From Antrodiella citrinella (lineage: Eukaryota > Basidiomycota > Agaricomycetes > Polyporales > Steccherinaceae), in contig SGPM01000160.1 in the NCBI GenBank assembly GCA_004802725.1, positions 1 through 57,218 on the forward strand: a DNA stretch of 57,218 nucleotides, read 5' to 3'. The notes below the pieces were generated by a model that ran no database searches, was not told the origin of the DNA, and saw only the letters and a program-made list of their open reading frames with translations. Of the stretch, positions 35,255 through 46,329 are shown in pieces. Both the position numbers and the translations under genes were made by a program. The first letter of the stretch is position 1. Each line of letters starts with the position of its first letter.

Positions 35255-35915
35255 GTATCAGAGGACAAGACAAAGTGGTCGGACTCGGAAGTAGAGCTGA
35301 ACTCACAAAGATTTACAGTCTCGACGATCGCCAGTGACTCGGATGACGAACAAACTTGTATAACTCCCTGTGTCTATTTTCATGCATTCAAGTCCGATCC
35401 GATTGTTCCGCCTCCACCAATCGTTTGTACTACTTATGAGTCGCTCGATCGCTCGTCCTGGAATGTGCTGGTTACTCTCAAATGACCTGTGGAGTCTCTA
35501 ATTGCTGTCAGAATCCCTACCTAATGCAGTCGACCGTGACGCCCCAAATCCGCAATGCAAACTAGCCGTATCAGGTAGCTGAGCTAGCTTTCTCTGTACA
35601 GTTTACTACACGATCAACTTACAACTTCGCAGACTGGATCCGGAACATGACAACTATACATGGTTCTATACGTTTGTCGTGTATTGAATTTTTATGTGGC
35701 TATGCCGAAATGTAAGAGTCCGGTCTCGCGAATTGCTTGGCCCTCAGGCTATTAAGTATCTTATTTTCGATAGCGAGGAGCCCAGCCTGCTGCTCACGCG
35801 CAACTCGTTACCTTTATAGGCCATGGTAAGACGCATATAACAATTGAGGTGGAAGGCGAAAGTCTCCTAATCGTCTGACTTTCGGCCCACCTACCACACC
35901 CACACAGCTAGTACA
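35255..35915. other. intergenic region between the tandem hydrolases
   Basis: 661 bp; 3' end of copy 1 and promoter of copy 2. I see no coding remnant and no strong repeat. Confidence 0.5.
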
Positions 35916-37525
35916 ATGGCTTCTGTTCACCCTGAAGTTCTCTTCTATCATCATGGTGAATTTTCCATGGCCGGCGGGACGTTGCCCGATGCTATTAGTA
36001 TCACAGCGTACCGCACCTACGGCGATTCGAAGAATCCCGCCATCGTGTTCCCGACTTGTTACACCGGACGTTTGGACAGTGACTCGGAGTGATTATTCAG
36101 ACACGCAAGTCTACGACCTGATGATTATGTTCAGACTTCGGTTGTATCGGTCAAGACTACATGATTGGCAAAAATAAGGTAAAATCACCTTCCCCTGTGT
36201 TGGCAACGGCTCGTTGAATGTGCTATCCTCAGGTCCTGGATCCTTCGAAGTACTACATTGTTACCTTCGGGTTGTTTTCCAACGGAGAGGTTTGTGATTG
36301 AATTGTACGTTTCTTGCTTTGCGTTTCTCACCTTCGCATGATCGACAGTCGTCCTCTCCCTCGAATACGGTTCGTTCACTCTCAAATACCTTGTGACCGT
36401 CGGCTGAAAGCTTCCCATAGCCTGCGCCCTACGACGGCCCATACTTCCCTCTAGTAACATACGAAGACAACATGTAAGCACCCATATATCTCCTCGCAAT
36501 CGCGGCAGGGCTCACACACAAGCCCGTCCGGTAGCCGAGCTCAACACGCCGTCCTGACAAAGAAGCTGGGACTCAAGAAGGTATACGCCGTCATCGGGTT
36601 TTCGATGGGAGCGCAGCAGGCGTACTACTGGGCCGCAATGTACCCCGACTTTATTGACAAATTCATCCCCTTGTGTGGCACTGCTCGCACCCCCGACCAT
36701 AGTAAGGCGTATGTAGTAGACCGTCCTATTATTAATCGTCGTCGAACGATGCTCACGCTGTTTCTTCAGGATGATTTCCGGTCTGAAGTCTGTCATGAAC
36801 AATTCTGTGGACTTTCATGGCGGACACTACACGAGGCAGGCAACGCAGGGTATCAGGTCGTACTGCCGTGTGTTCAGTACTTGGACATACAGTCAGGAGG
36901 TACGTTCCTTGAGTATATCGATTTTATTGACGACCACGTCCTCACTCAACACTTGCTTGCTAGTTCTACCGCAAGAAGCTGTACTTGTTTGGCGGAAAGT
37001 ACAACGATGTCGAGGACTTCCTCAAGGGCGACTGGGAAGCCGGGTATCTCTCCGCCTGGGACGCCAACGACCTCATCGTGCTTCTGGAGACGTGGAACCT
37101 AGGCGACATCTCGAAGCTGAACATCCACTCCACCAAGGACTCGAGTTTACGCACACAGAACGAGAAAGTAGGCAACGGGAATCTCGAAGAGGCGTTGAGT
37201 AAGATAATCAGGCCGAAGGGTCTCGTGATGCCGGGCAGTAAAGACTTGTTCTTTACCGTGAGTCCTTGTTTGTACCCTTGATTGCGGACGTTGGTCTGAT
37301 TTCATAGGTACGTAGCCCGAGGACAATGCGGAAGAAGTCAGTCACTTGAAGAATGCAAAGATGGTTGTCATCGAGTCGGATTGGGGACACCAATGTTCGT
37401 CATATCTTTTTAGAGACATCCGCTTTTCCCATGCTTACGACTGTCATATAGGCGGTGCCGGCCTCAACGAAGCTGACCATGCATTCATCAAGAAGGAGGT
37501 GCACAAGTTTTTGGAAGAGAAGTAA
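35916..37525 (+). CDS. alpha/beta hydrolase of the homoserine O-acetyltransferase superfamily, copy 2
   Basis: Begins MASVHPEVLFYHHGEFSMAG and keeps the copy 1 motif order: TAYRTYGDSKNP, DYMIGKNK, IVTFGLFSNGE, the 21-nt exon 36349-36369 (SSSPSNT), elbow GFSMGAQQAYYWA, DFHGGHYTRQ, SAWDANDLIVLLETW, MPGSKDLFF and the His in DWGHQ. The nucleophile, acid and His are all present, so it should be active. Compared with copy 1 the N-terminal exon has two extra residues (AISITAY versus AVTAY) and the elbow ends Ala not Gly. Roughly 400 residues. Substrate unknown; cytosolic location is inferred from the lack of a signal peptide. Confidence 0.82.
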
Positions 37526-37679
37526 AAGGAAGGTCCTCAACGAATTCAATCAAGTCTTATCGACTTCGGCATGTACATACTGTACGATTAATGTATTCGC
37601 AAAATGTATTTTCTTCCTGTGTCCTGGCCACCGGTATAGGATGTAATGAGATTCAATGACTTCGAGATCTATCGTACGC

Positions 37680-39377
37680 TCAGAAATAAGAGCCCGCGCC
37701 GGCGTACGAACCCTCCGTTTGCCCCGTTGTCGCTGATGTGGTATCGTTCTTACCAGCTAAATCCAACTCCTCCGCAATTCTTCGAGTATGTTCAACGGAT
37801 CCCGGTCCAAAATCCGGAGTGGGGCGCATGTACGGCTTCAGTGCTATTGCAGCTCGACCGGCTGGTATTGAGCCCTGTAATTCGGATTGAGGGGGAACTG
37901 TCTGATAGTTAAGCTGTTGCAACAATATGAGCATTCAGGTTTACATTTTGAAATGCGTGTTGACGTACCGTATCGTTCATGCGCTTGTACCCTTTCAAGA
38001 ATGTTTCCACTTTGCCAAGCTCGGCAAGTATGACTGTTCTTCGAGCTTCTCTGATATCCTTCTCTCTGTCGGTGATACCTATACCAGCCACGGCACCGTG
38101 GCTCAACCCTCCACTCTTCAAGTCATCAAGTTCCTTCTTCGCCCATGCGAGAAAGCCAACGGCTACACCACCCTGGGTCGTACCCCCGTTCTCGCCGGCA
38201 TCGACGCCCAACCACTTGTGTGACATCGCATTATGATACGCCGTCTCGTCAGCAAGGTACCTCCGTAGCTCGGGTACCACGTCCTGACCCTCTACCTGAT
38301 CAGGTTGTGGCCCAGATTCGCTCTCTTTCCCGCGACCCAGAGAAAGTTTAAATCTGGACTTCGACAAGGAAGGAGATGGTCGCGATGCACCGGGGGTTTT
38401 CACCAAAGCACGTGCTGAAGAATAGAAAGCGACACATTCGAGGTGGAGTTTAGCGGCGAGTGCGGGGGAAGGGTGGGATCTGGGTAGCGGTGGTCCTGGA
38501 GTGAGAGTGCTGTCGAACGCTGCTCTGGAAAGTAGCTTTCGTATCGCCAGAGTCTGTGCGTCGGCAAGAGCCAGTCTATGCAACTGTCGTTAATACTCGT
38601 GAAACGCGGATAATGCTGAAACTCACTTGCTCAGTCCAATGAGAACCTCGCGACTCAGGTCGGGCGGGTTGGGACAGCTTATGCCGCCTAACGCCACACG
38701 CCTTCGCGCCTCATCCCAGGCAGGCATGACCTCCTTGGCGATGTGCTCGAATATCCCTGCAGACTTACATAGCAGAGCCACAGCGAAAGCGAGTCGCTCG
38801 TCCTTCGCTTTTCGTTCTGCGTCACTAATAGCACGCTCGTATTCGTAAGAGCCTAGAGATTCCACGACTGCTCTAGCAAGATTGGAGAGGGCGAAGGCAT
38901 ACGTGAGGAGGGTGAATGCGAGCTCGGCAGCGAGCGAAGGGAATGATAATCTGGGAGATGCGTTGAATAGGCTCGATGATAGAGTCGTCCGCCAGCTAAA
39001 GACTAGAAGGATCAGATGTGCGTACAAACTAAAGACAGATATCAAAGACATACTGGGCTCAGACTTCAGCGTAAGATCACCACTCTTGACACAGGCGAGA
39101 ATTCCGCATAGTTTCGGGAGATATTCGTCTAGGACCTGTTGAAATGAGATGAAGAGGTTTATGAGACGTGGCACTGGCAAGATAGATTTACCTTGACGAG
39201 CTTGAGATTGTCTTTCTCGCCATCGGATCGCTTAGATTCCTTGAGAGTCGCGCGGAGGTTTGCGCGACTTTCCGTGGCCTCGGCAATAAATGAAACGTAA
39301 CAAGCGGTATCGTCTTGGCAGAACTCAGCGAAAGAGATAGCACCTGTAGTAGGTAACTCATATAGGTAGGAACTCAT
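37680..39377 (-). CDS. palC: BRO1-domain pH-response regulator PalC
   Basis: Four exons give about 480 residues, starting MSSYLYELPTTGAISFAEF. The whole N-terminal part is a helical BRO1-like domain: LLTYAFALSNLARAVVESLG, ERLAFAVALLCKSAGIFEHI, FYSSARALVKTPG and YLADETAYHNAMSHKWLGVD. After an intron ending near 37914 the last exon has SELQGSIPAGRAAIALKPY, another PalC-specific stretch, and a Gly/Ser tail. PalC links the ESCRT protein Vps32 to the ambient-pH signalling complex that leads to PacC/Rim101 processing at endosomes or the plasma membrane. Divergent from TSR1, 232 bp apart. Confidence 0.85.
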
Positions 39378-39609
39378 CTTGAGAGAAGGTAAGAAAGCGG
39401 TATACCTCTGACTTTCGGAGGTACGAGCCTCTTGTCTTTGACTCTTGAATGTGGAGATTAAGATAAGATCTGATCACTTTGACGACTCGGAGGGCCCAAT
39501 GATCTTAATTTTTAGATCAGTCTCTTCCCTCATCGCGAGCAGTACATAGTCTTACCTTTTGGTATACACTCAACATCCCCTCAGATATAATCTGTGACCG
39601 GAAGATACG

Positions 39610-42461
39610 ATGGTGCAAGCTGCTGCGCACTCACATCGGCCTACTCTCAAACAAGTGCGATCTCACTTGCAAGTTATTACCAGATCTCCCAGTTGCTCAT
39701 TGCATATGCTGCTCGTAGCAAAACAAATCTTTCAAGTCTAAACATGCGACGAAAGGGTCACTAAAAGAGATCGCCAAAGGTGAGATTCGTCTTCAGTAGG
39801 ATTTTTTGCGTTGCTGGCTGCAATCGTTCAGCTATGCCACATGAGCTTGTACTGAACATGATTGTATTTGCTAGGTCGTCTTGCCGGCAAATCTGTGAAA
39901 GCAAATACTGCTAATGCAGCTCAAAATCGCCTCAACAGGCGAAACCAGTCGAAGCAGTTTCAGCAGCAAAAGCGCCAAGCACTTTTGTCAGCGACTCGAA
40001 TCTTCAACGGTGTAGATGGCGCGCCAAGGATCGTGGCAATTGTACCCTTGACACCGGACACCCGAGCTCGCGACGTGGCTCAGAAACTCCAGAGTGCTTT
40101 AGATGAGCCTGCAGATGATTGTCCAGAGATCGGTTTGTGGAGGTTCAAGTACGTGTAATCCATCCTGTCTTCCTGCGTCCCATGCATCTTGACATAACCC
40201 TCAGAGCCGAACGATTTAAAACATCCCTTCAATTCATCACACTACCACATCGGCACCTATTCGCTGCTCTGGATGCGTGCAAAGTAGCGGACTACGTCAT
40301 TTTTGTCCTTTCCTCAGAGGTCGAAGTCGATACTTGGGGTGATACTCTGCTCAGGACGCTACAGGCGCAAGGTCTTCCCGAAGTGGTCACAGTCGTCGCG
40401 TCACCCTCGCCCATGGATCCTAAACTCAAAACAGGTATCATAAAGTCGCTCCTATCCTTCATTCAATACTTCGTGCCCAGCCAAACGAGAGTGTTAGATC
40501 TGCACGCGAGCTCAGACACACTTAACGCCGTACGCACACTCTGCGAGGGCAAACCAGAGGATGCAAAATGGAGAGAAGGACGTACCCATTTGATCGGGGA
40601 ATATGTTGAGCAAGTAGACGACTTACTAGCGGTAACAGGTGTCGTCCGAGGCGCGCCGTTATCAGCCAACAGGCTCATCCACATGCCTACCTACGGCGAT
40701 TTCCAAATAGCCAAGGCATGTTTTCTGCTCATGTTTATGTGAGGTAAACTTAATCTTTGCTGCAGATTGTGTCGGCAGCCCTCCCCAAATCACAAAAATC
40801 CACCCGTCGACCGTCCATGGATGTTGAAGCGGCCCTTCTCGCGGAACCCAACGCAGACGACGCGGACTCCCTAGTATCTAGTAACGATCCCGACGACATG
40901 GCAAACGAACAAACCTGGCCGACAGAAGAGGAAATGCGTGGTGCTGGCGGCCAGCATGATGCAGATGGATTTGCAATTCCTGAAGCTCCGGTTGGAACCA
41001 CGCCTAAACGAGTCAAGAAGGTACCAAAGGGGATGAGCGAGTACCAGGCGGCATGGATCATCGACGATACCGACGAGGAGGAAGTGATTGAAGCAGACGG
41101 AGAAGAAGTTGAGATGGAGGAAGAGGGGGAAGAGATGGTCGACTTCCCTTTGAAGGATGATGATACTGAAATGGACTCGAGAACAGTCGCGTTCGAAGAT
41201 CTTGATATGGAAGAAGAGGGAAAGCAGTAAGTCCACTTCCTCATTATTCGGGCTGGTACATTTTCTTGACAGCATGATAGGCTCAAATCTTGGAGGGAAC
41301 GTAAACGCGAAGAAGAGGACGACGCAGCATTCCCGGACGAAGTGGACACCCCCATGAACATTCCTGCCCGCAATCGTTTCCAAAGATATCGGGGTCTTCG
41401 CTCTTTCAGGACGAGCCCCTGGGATCCCTTCGAGAACCTGCCTCGAGATTACGCGCGTATCTTCCAGTTTGAAGACTACAAACGTACTGAGCGTGCGGTG
41501 CGTCGGCGAGCGGAAGAGGACCCCGCTGCGATTCAAGTGAGTGATTGTACCCGACTGTAGATATGATAACCCCTGACCGATGTGTGCAGCCCGGCACCAG
41601 AGTCACGATTTACTTGAAGGGTGTGCCAGCGGATGCTGCGCAGAAGATTCACTTCCCTTTCATCTTGTTCAGTTTGCTACAACATGAACACAAGAAGTCG
41701 GTCCTCAATTTCACTGTCCAGCGCAACACAGAGTATGAAGGTGCTGTCCGTTCAAAGGTACGTTAGCATTTGATGTAGCAAACCTTGGTGACTTACGTCT
41801 CAACCAGGAACCTCTGATCCTATGTGTCGGCGCACGACGATTCCGTGTCAATCCCATCTACAGCCAACACACTCGCGGAGGTGGCAGGGGCGCAAACAAT
41901 GTGCACAAGTTTGAACGCTATCTCCGTCACGGCGGCACTACCGTTGCGACCATATTCGGGCCTGTCATCTTCGGTAATCAGCCTTGCATCCTGCTGAAGG
42001 AGATGTCCGATGCCCAAGCTCCTGAGCTTGTGGCTATGGGCAGCTTTAAAGACGCGGATACAACACGGATCATCACGAAGCGGATTGTACTCAGTGGACA
42101 TCCATTCAAAGTCCATCGGAAGACCGCTACCGTGCGGTACATGTTTTTCAACGCGGGTCCGTCTTCTCCAATGTGTTTCTTCTTGACGGCGGAAAGCTTA
42201 CCTTGCCTTGCAGATGACATTAGCTATTACAAACCAATCCAACTGCATACGAAACTTGGACGTACAGGTCATATCCGCGAGTCACTCGGAACGCATGGCT
42301 ACTTCAAGGCCCATTTCGATGGTCAGATTTCTCAAATGGACACGGTGTGCATGTCACTGTACAAGCGAATTTACCCCAAGTGGTGCGAGCCGTCGCGAGA
42401 GGGGGCTCTACTTGTTGGTGGGACTACCTCGGAGGCCGATGCGGATGTTATGCAGGAGTAG
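39610..42461 (+). CDS. TSR1: pre-40S ribosome assembly factor Tsr1
   Basis: About 800 residues. Two short 5' exons (MVQAAAHSHRPTLKQ and a Lys-rich NKSFKSKHATKG stretch) precede LAGKSVKANTANAAQNRLNR, a conserved nucleolar-targeting N-terminus. The GTPase-like domain follows (APRIVAIVPLTPD, CKVADYVIFVLSSEVE, VVTVVASPSPMDPK) but lacks the P-loop Lys, as in all Tsr1 proteins. Next come an acidic insert (EEEVEMEEEGEE), the RGLRSFRTSPWDPFENLP motif and the C-terminal beta-barrels ending in HGYFKAHFDGQISQMDTVCM. Tsr1 blocks early joining of 60S subunits to late pre-40S particles in the cytoplasm. The start is chosen because it brings the conserved Arg/His-rich N-terminus. Confidence 0.95.
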
Positions 42462-43185
42462 GACGGGACATAAATCGGGTGTACTATGGCAGACGGTGAC
42501 TAGACAACGCAAAGTGTACTTGTTGTACTGGATACTGTGAGACTATTTCCCCCTCGTGTCGGGTGTGTCCATCAAATTCGAGCCAGGACATTCTGCAGAA
42601 GGTAGGTAGCCATAGGTCCACATCGTCGATGACCGGGATGACCGCAGATGCCGCTGGCGCCCGGGATAGAAATTCTGATACCGATCAACCTTCTGTCACT
42701 TAACTTACAGGCTACAGCTCGTCGTAGTCGATGTTGCGCGCAGCCCCACGCAGTCATCCTCTGTCCAGAACACTTTCATATATCGATTTCATCACGTTAT
42801 CACAGTTCAGCACATTGAAGCATTGGCTGTGCATGACTCTGCAGGCATCGCCGCCTACGACTCATATATCCTCAACAACAGTCTGCGTAGGGTCAGTCAA
42901 TGGCTGGTCGGAATCTGAAGAGAGAACTTCGCGCCCTAGGTGAGTACTCTTGCTGATCATGCGGATCCGACAGAAATCGAGTCGGCACGAGGCAGAGCCA
43001 TCAGGACATGACTGGCGTAGGAGCCCAAGGCGGGCTGATTTATCAATGAAATCCAGAGGCGATGCTCTCTCTCCTCCTTCATTCTCAACCTCTTTCATAT
43101 CTCGCTCATGTCTGTGCAATACGACCTTGCAGCTGCCCTGGATGTCTACGGGAGCTAGTTTCCTCCTCGTGTCTTCAACTCGGGT
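42462..43185. other. intergenic region TSR1 / AAA ATPase
   Basis: 724 bp without a gene I can support. An ATG-led stretch at about 42900-42940 (MAGRNLKRELRAL) is followed by a GTGAGT and might be a distant first exon of the AAA gene or chance; its continuation is unclear. Confidence 0.45.
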
Positions 43186-45782
43186 ATGAGCCCGCCACTG
43201 AGTAACACCGGACCCGTTATGGCTATGCCTGCGCCCGCTGGCGAGTCCATAGACTATGACCCAGGTGAAGCCAAAGGCGACAAGGATGCCCAAGAGGAAG
43301 AGGAGTTAGCCACGGGATCTCCAGGGTCTGTGCTGGAAGTGAAGCACCTTGATGAAGTATACGACATGTTCACTGGTCAATGGTCGGTGAAACCGACGCC
43401 CGCCGCTGCTGTGGCGCAATCTAACAAGGATGGCGGGAAGTACGACGCGTATATCTTCACCGTCATCAGGAGGTTTAACCCATCAACCATGTCATCAGAC
43501 CGTAAAGCAACGTCGTATACCATGACCAAGGTCCTGGAGATACACAGTGAGGCACTGAAGAAAGTTGGCAAAGAAATCCTCGGGAACGTTCAAGGTATCT
43601 CATGGACCGCGAAGCCTTTGCGCGTACGTCATACGTTCTATCCTTGCATGATCATTGTCTGACCAAAAGCTGTCATACCTTCAGGTGAACCCGCAGATAT
43701 TGCTCGGCTGGCTTCCTGAGTTGCAGGAGTACGGGAAGAAACTTGCTTTGACCTTAGATGGGCTTCCTGAAGATCACACAGATCGAACGACGATGACACA
43801 TGTTCATTATCTCCTTTCCTACCTGATCACCACATACGCTACAACCCTCGATACCTTGTCTTCCTTAGTGGCACACGGCGAAATCATCTTCGACTTATTG
43901 TGGGCTTTGTTCGTCCCCAGCAAGACGATTCTATACCTTCATTGCCCTGTTACCAATGAACCTCGCGCCGTCCGTCTCATCCACGCAGAGAAGTGTCAGA
44001 AACACGACGCAGGCCCAGGCGCAGTCTCTGCGGCGTATGACCCGTCCGGTTTGACCATCTCCGGAGTCGATGGCAACGAGTATTCGAAGCTCCTCTGGCG
44101 ACTAGTGGTTGAATACGTAGAGGTTGACATTGGCACCCGTAAAGACCCTGTCTCGGGTGGTCCAGTAGGGTTTGGATACGCTGGCCTGGGGACCGTGCTA
44201 GACATACCCGGATTCGTGGGCGCCACCAAGATATCTGAGCTGGGTGTGTTCCCCATCCAGTATTACTCTGGACCAGATGGTCCTGACGGTCTCAGGAAGA
44301 GGCTCATCTCCCGAGGAAGGAAGTGGGCTCAGATGGGAGGCGGAGTGCATCATCTCTCATATTCCGGCATTGCGTACCAGTTTAGAAAGCACCCGCCAGG
44401 GTACGCGAAATGTAACGTGAGTGCTTCGGGAAGCATCGCGTATGGTTGATACAATCTACTTCCAGGTCAACTCTAGAGTGATGATAGACCGCAGTGAGTG
44501 TTATCCTTCGCCACTCTTTGACTCGGACCTGGTTCTGACATCACTTTGAAGGAACTTTTGCGGACACTGTGCCAAATTACGACAAATTCCCGATTGTGCA
44601 CAAGACACTGTCCGGGGTGGAAATAGACAGGCATGCTTTGCGCAACATGAATATTGCGACCTTCAAACCCGATCCGGAGGCAAGCCTTCCAGAACTGTCG
44701 GACGACCAGCTGATGCTCACCACGCCAATCCTCTATGGGTTCAGCTTGTCCGATAAGCAATGGCGTACGTCTCTATTCTATATCACATGCTTCCGGACTC
44801 TGAAATAGTTCTCAGTGGAATTTGTGGTTGATTTTGTTGAACCGTTCGAATGGAACAATGAAGCGTACGCGAATCTCGTCATCCCTCCGGAGCAGAAGAC
44901 CATTCTCACCACACTGGTGGAAGCCCATAACTCCGGTCCATCGGCCAAGTTTGATGACTTCGTGGAAGGCAAAGGCCTGGGGCTAGTTATCAACCTTTTC
45001 GGTAACCCCGGTACTGGTGAGCGATACTCATGGCGTAATGCGCATGTATTTTGCAACTTACGCGACCCTTTCAGGAAAGAGTCTGACCGCGGAAGCTATG
45101 AGCGAATGTACGTGAATTTTGAAATATGCCTCGGTGTCTTTTCCTCGCATGCTGACTGCCGAACGATCCTTGCAGATTTGCGCAGTAAGATTCCCTGATA
45201 ATTGACCGGACTTATGACTGACCAACCTTTATTCCAGAACCCCTCTACATCGTCGGCGCAGGAGATCTGGGCACGAGCGCCGAGCGAGTGGACACCAGCC
45301 TGAGCACTATTCTCAAGATTTCGGCAACGTGGAGCGCTGTTGTCCTCATAGACGAAGCTGATGTCTTCTTGGAGGAACGGTCATTGATGCATTTAGAGCG
45401 CAATGCTATGGTGGCCGTCTTCCTGCGACATCTGGAGTATTTCCGCGGCATTCTTTTCCTGACCACGAATCGGGTACGTGTATTCGACGAGGCTTTCCAG
45501 TCTCGCATACACGTTTCCCTTCGGTATCACGACTTGTCTCCTGACGCCCGCCGCAAGATTTGGGTGGCGTTCCTCAAGAAGGTGCATGGAGACATCTCCG
45601 ATGGAGGTCTCTCGGCGGATGAGCTGCGGGATCTTGGCGAGAAGAAGATCAATGGACGGCAGATCAAGAATGTCGTGAGGACTGCTGGTGCGCTTGCGAG
45701 CGGGACGCAAGAGAAGCTGGGATACAGGCACCTTGTGCGTGTGTTGGATATGATGGATCAGTTTGACGCGAGGCAAGTGTGA
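43186..45782 (+). CDS. AAA ATPase with N-terminal DUF7025-like region
   Basis: About 770 residues. The N-terminal half has no named catalytic motif but carries YNKDGG-like and long conserved stretches (HVHYLLSYLITTYATTLDTL, LFVPSKTILYLHCPVTNEPR, VPNYDKFPIV) seen in filamentous-fungal AAA proteins. The C-terminal AAA domain has Walker A GNPGTGKS, split by an intron at 45017-45075, Walker B VVLIDEADVFLEERS and sensor FLTTNRV with an Arg-finger candidate in FQSRIH. A 9-nt exon (45176-45184) joins Walker A to the next strand, YLRKPLYIVGAGDLG. Function in fungi is unknown; remodelling of protein or membrane complexes is the family expectation. Confidence 0.85.
45176..45184 (+). other. 9-nt microexon in the AAA ATPase
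   Basis: The exon is atttgcgca, between an acceptor ending TTGCAG (45175) and donor GTAAGA (45185). It takes one base from the exon before (TAT, Tyr), codes Leu and Arg, and gives one base to the Lys codon after. Without it the junction would lack three residues between helix alpha-1 and the strand KPLYIVG. Confidence 0.75.
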
Positions 45783-46329
45783 AATCTCTTGGTGTTTATT
45801 TGTGTTGGCTATGCTCATCTGACTTTGAATTTACAGCCACGGAATGTATCAGTGAGATGTTGGTTGCTGTATGAAGACGATGTACTGTTGGATGTATGTA
45901 GCATGATGTTGTTGGAACGGTTGCTGAGAAGTATAAAAGGTTATCGAATCAATGAAAGCTTGAGCTCTCCGCCGCCGGTACGCACATGGCGACGAGATGG
46001 ATGAGGCGGAATGAATACGAAACTGCTTTGACCTGGAGAACAATCATTGTTCGCTCTTCCGCACCGGACAGTCTTGGGCGTCTAGGTTAACCTGCTTATC
46101 AGACCCTCCGGAAAATAGTTCAATGACCCTCTGTAATTCTTACTTGCGAATCTGCCACTGGTATAATACATGCAGTCGGCAAACTGGGCCATCACCTGCT
46201 CTCCTTCTTGGATACTTCCCCCGTCTCTGCTCAATCCATGAACACCGAGCAGGGGTGGTCCTAAGTCTTAGTCTCACCAGCGCGCGTTCCGGAAACACCT
46301 AAGGAAACGGAGATCGTCGGAAGTGCAGG
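45783..46329. other. intergenic region
   Basis: 547 bp with the 3' end of the AAA gene and the promoter of the next gene. No coding potential recognised. Confidence 0.5.

Noticed and set aside
33555..37525. naming the two hydrolases MET2
   Set aside because: The nucleophile elbow differs from that of homoserine acetyltransferases.
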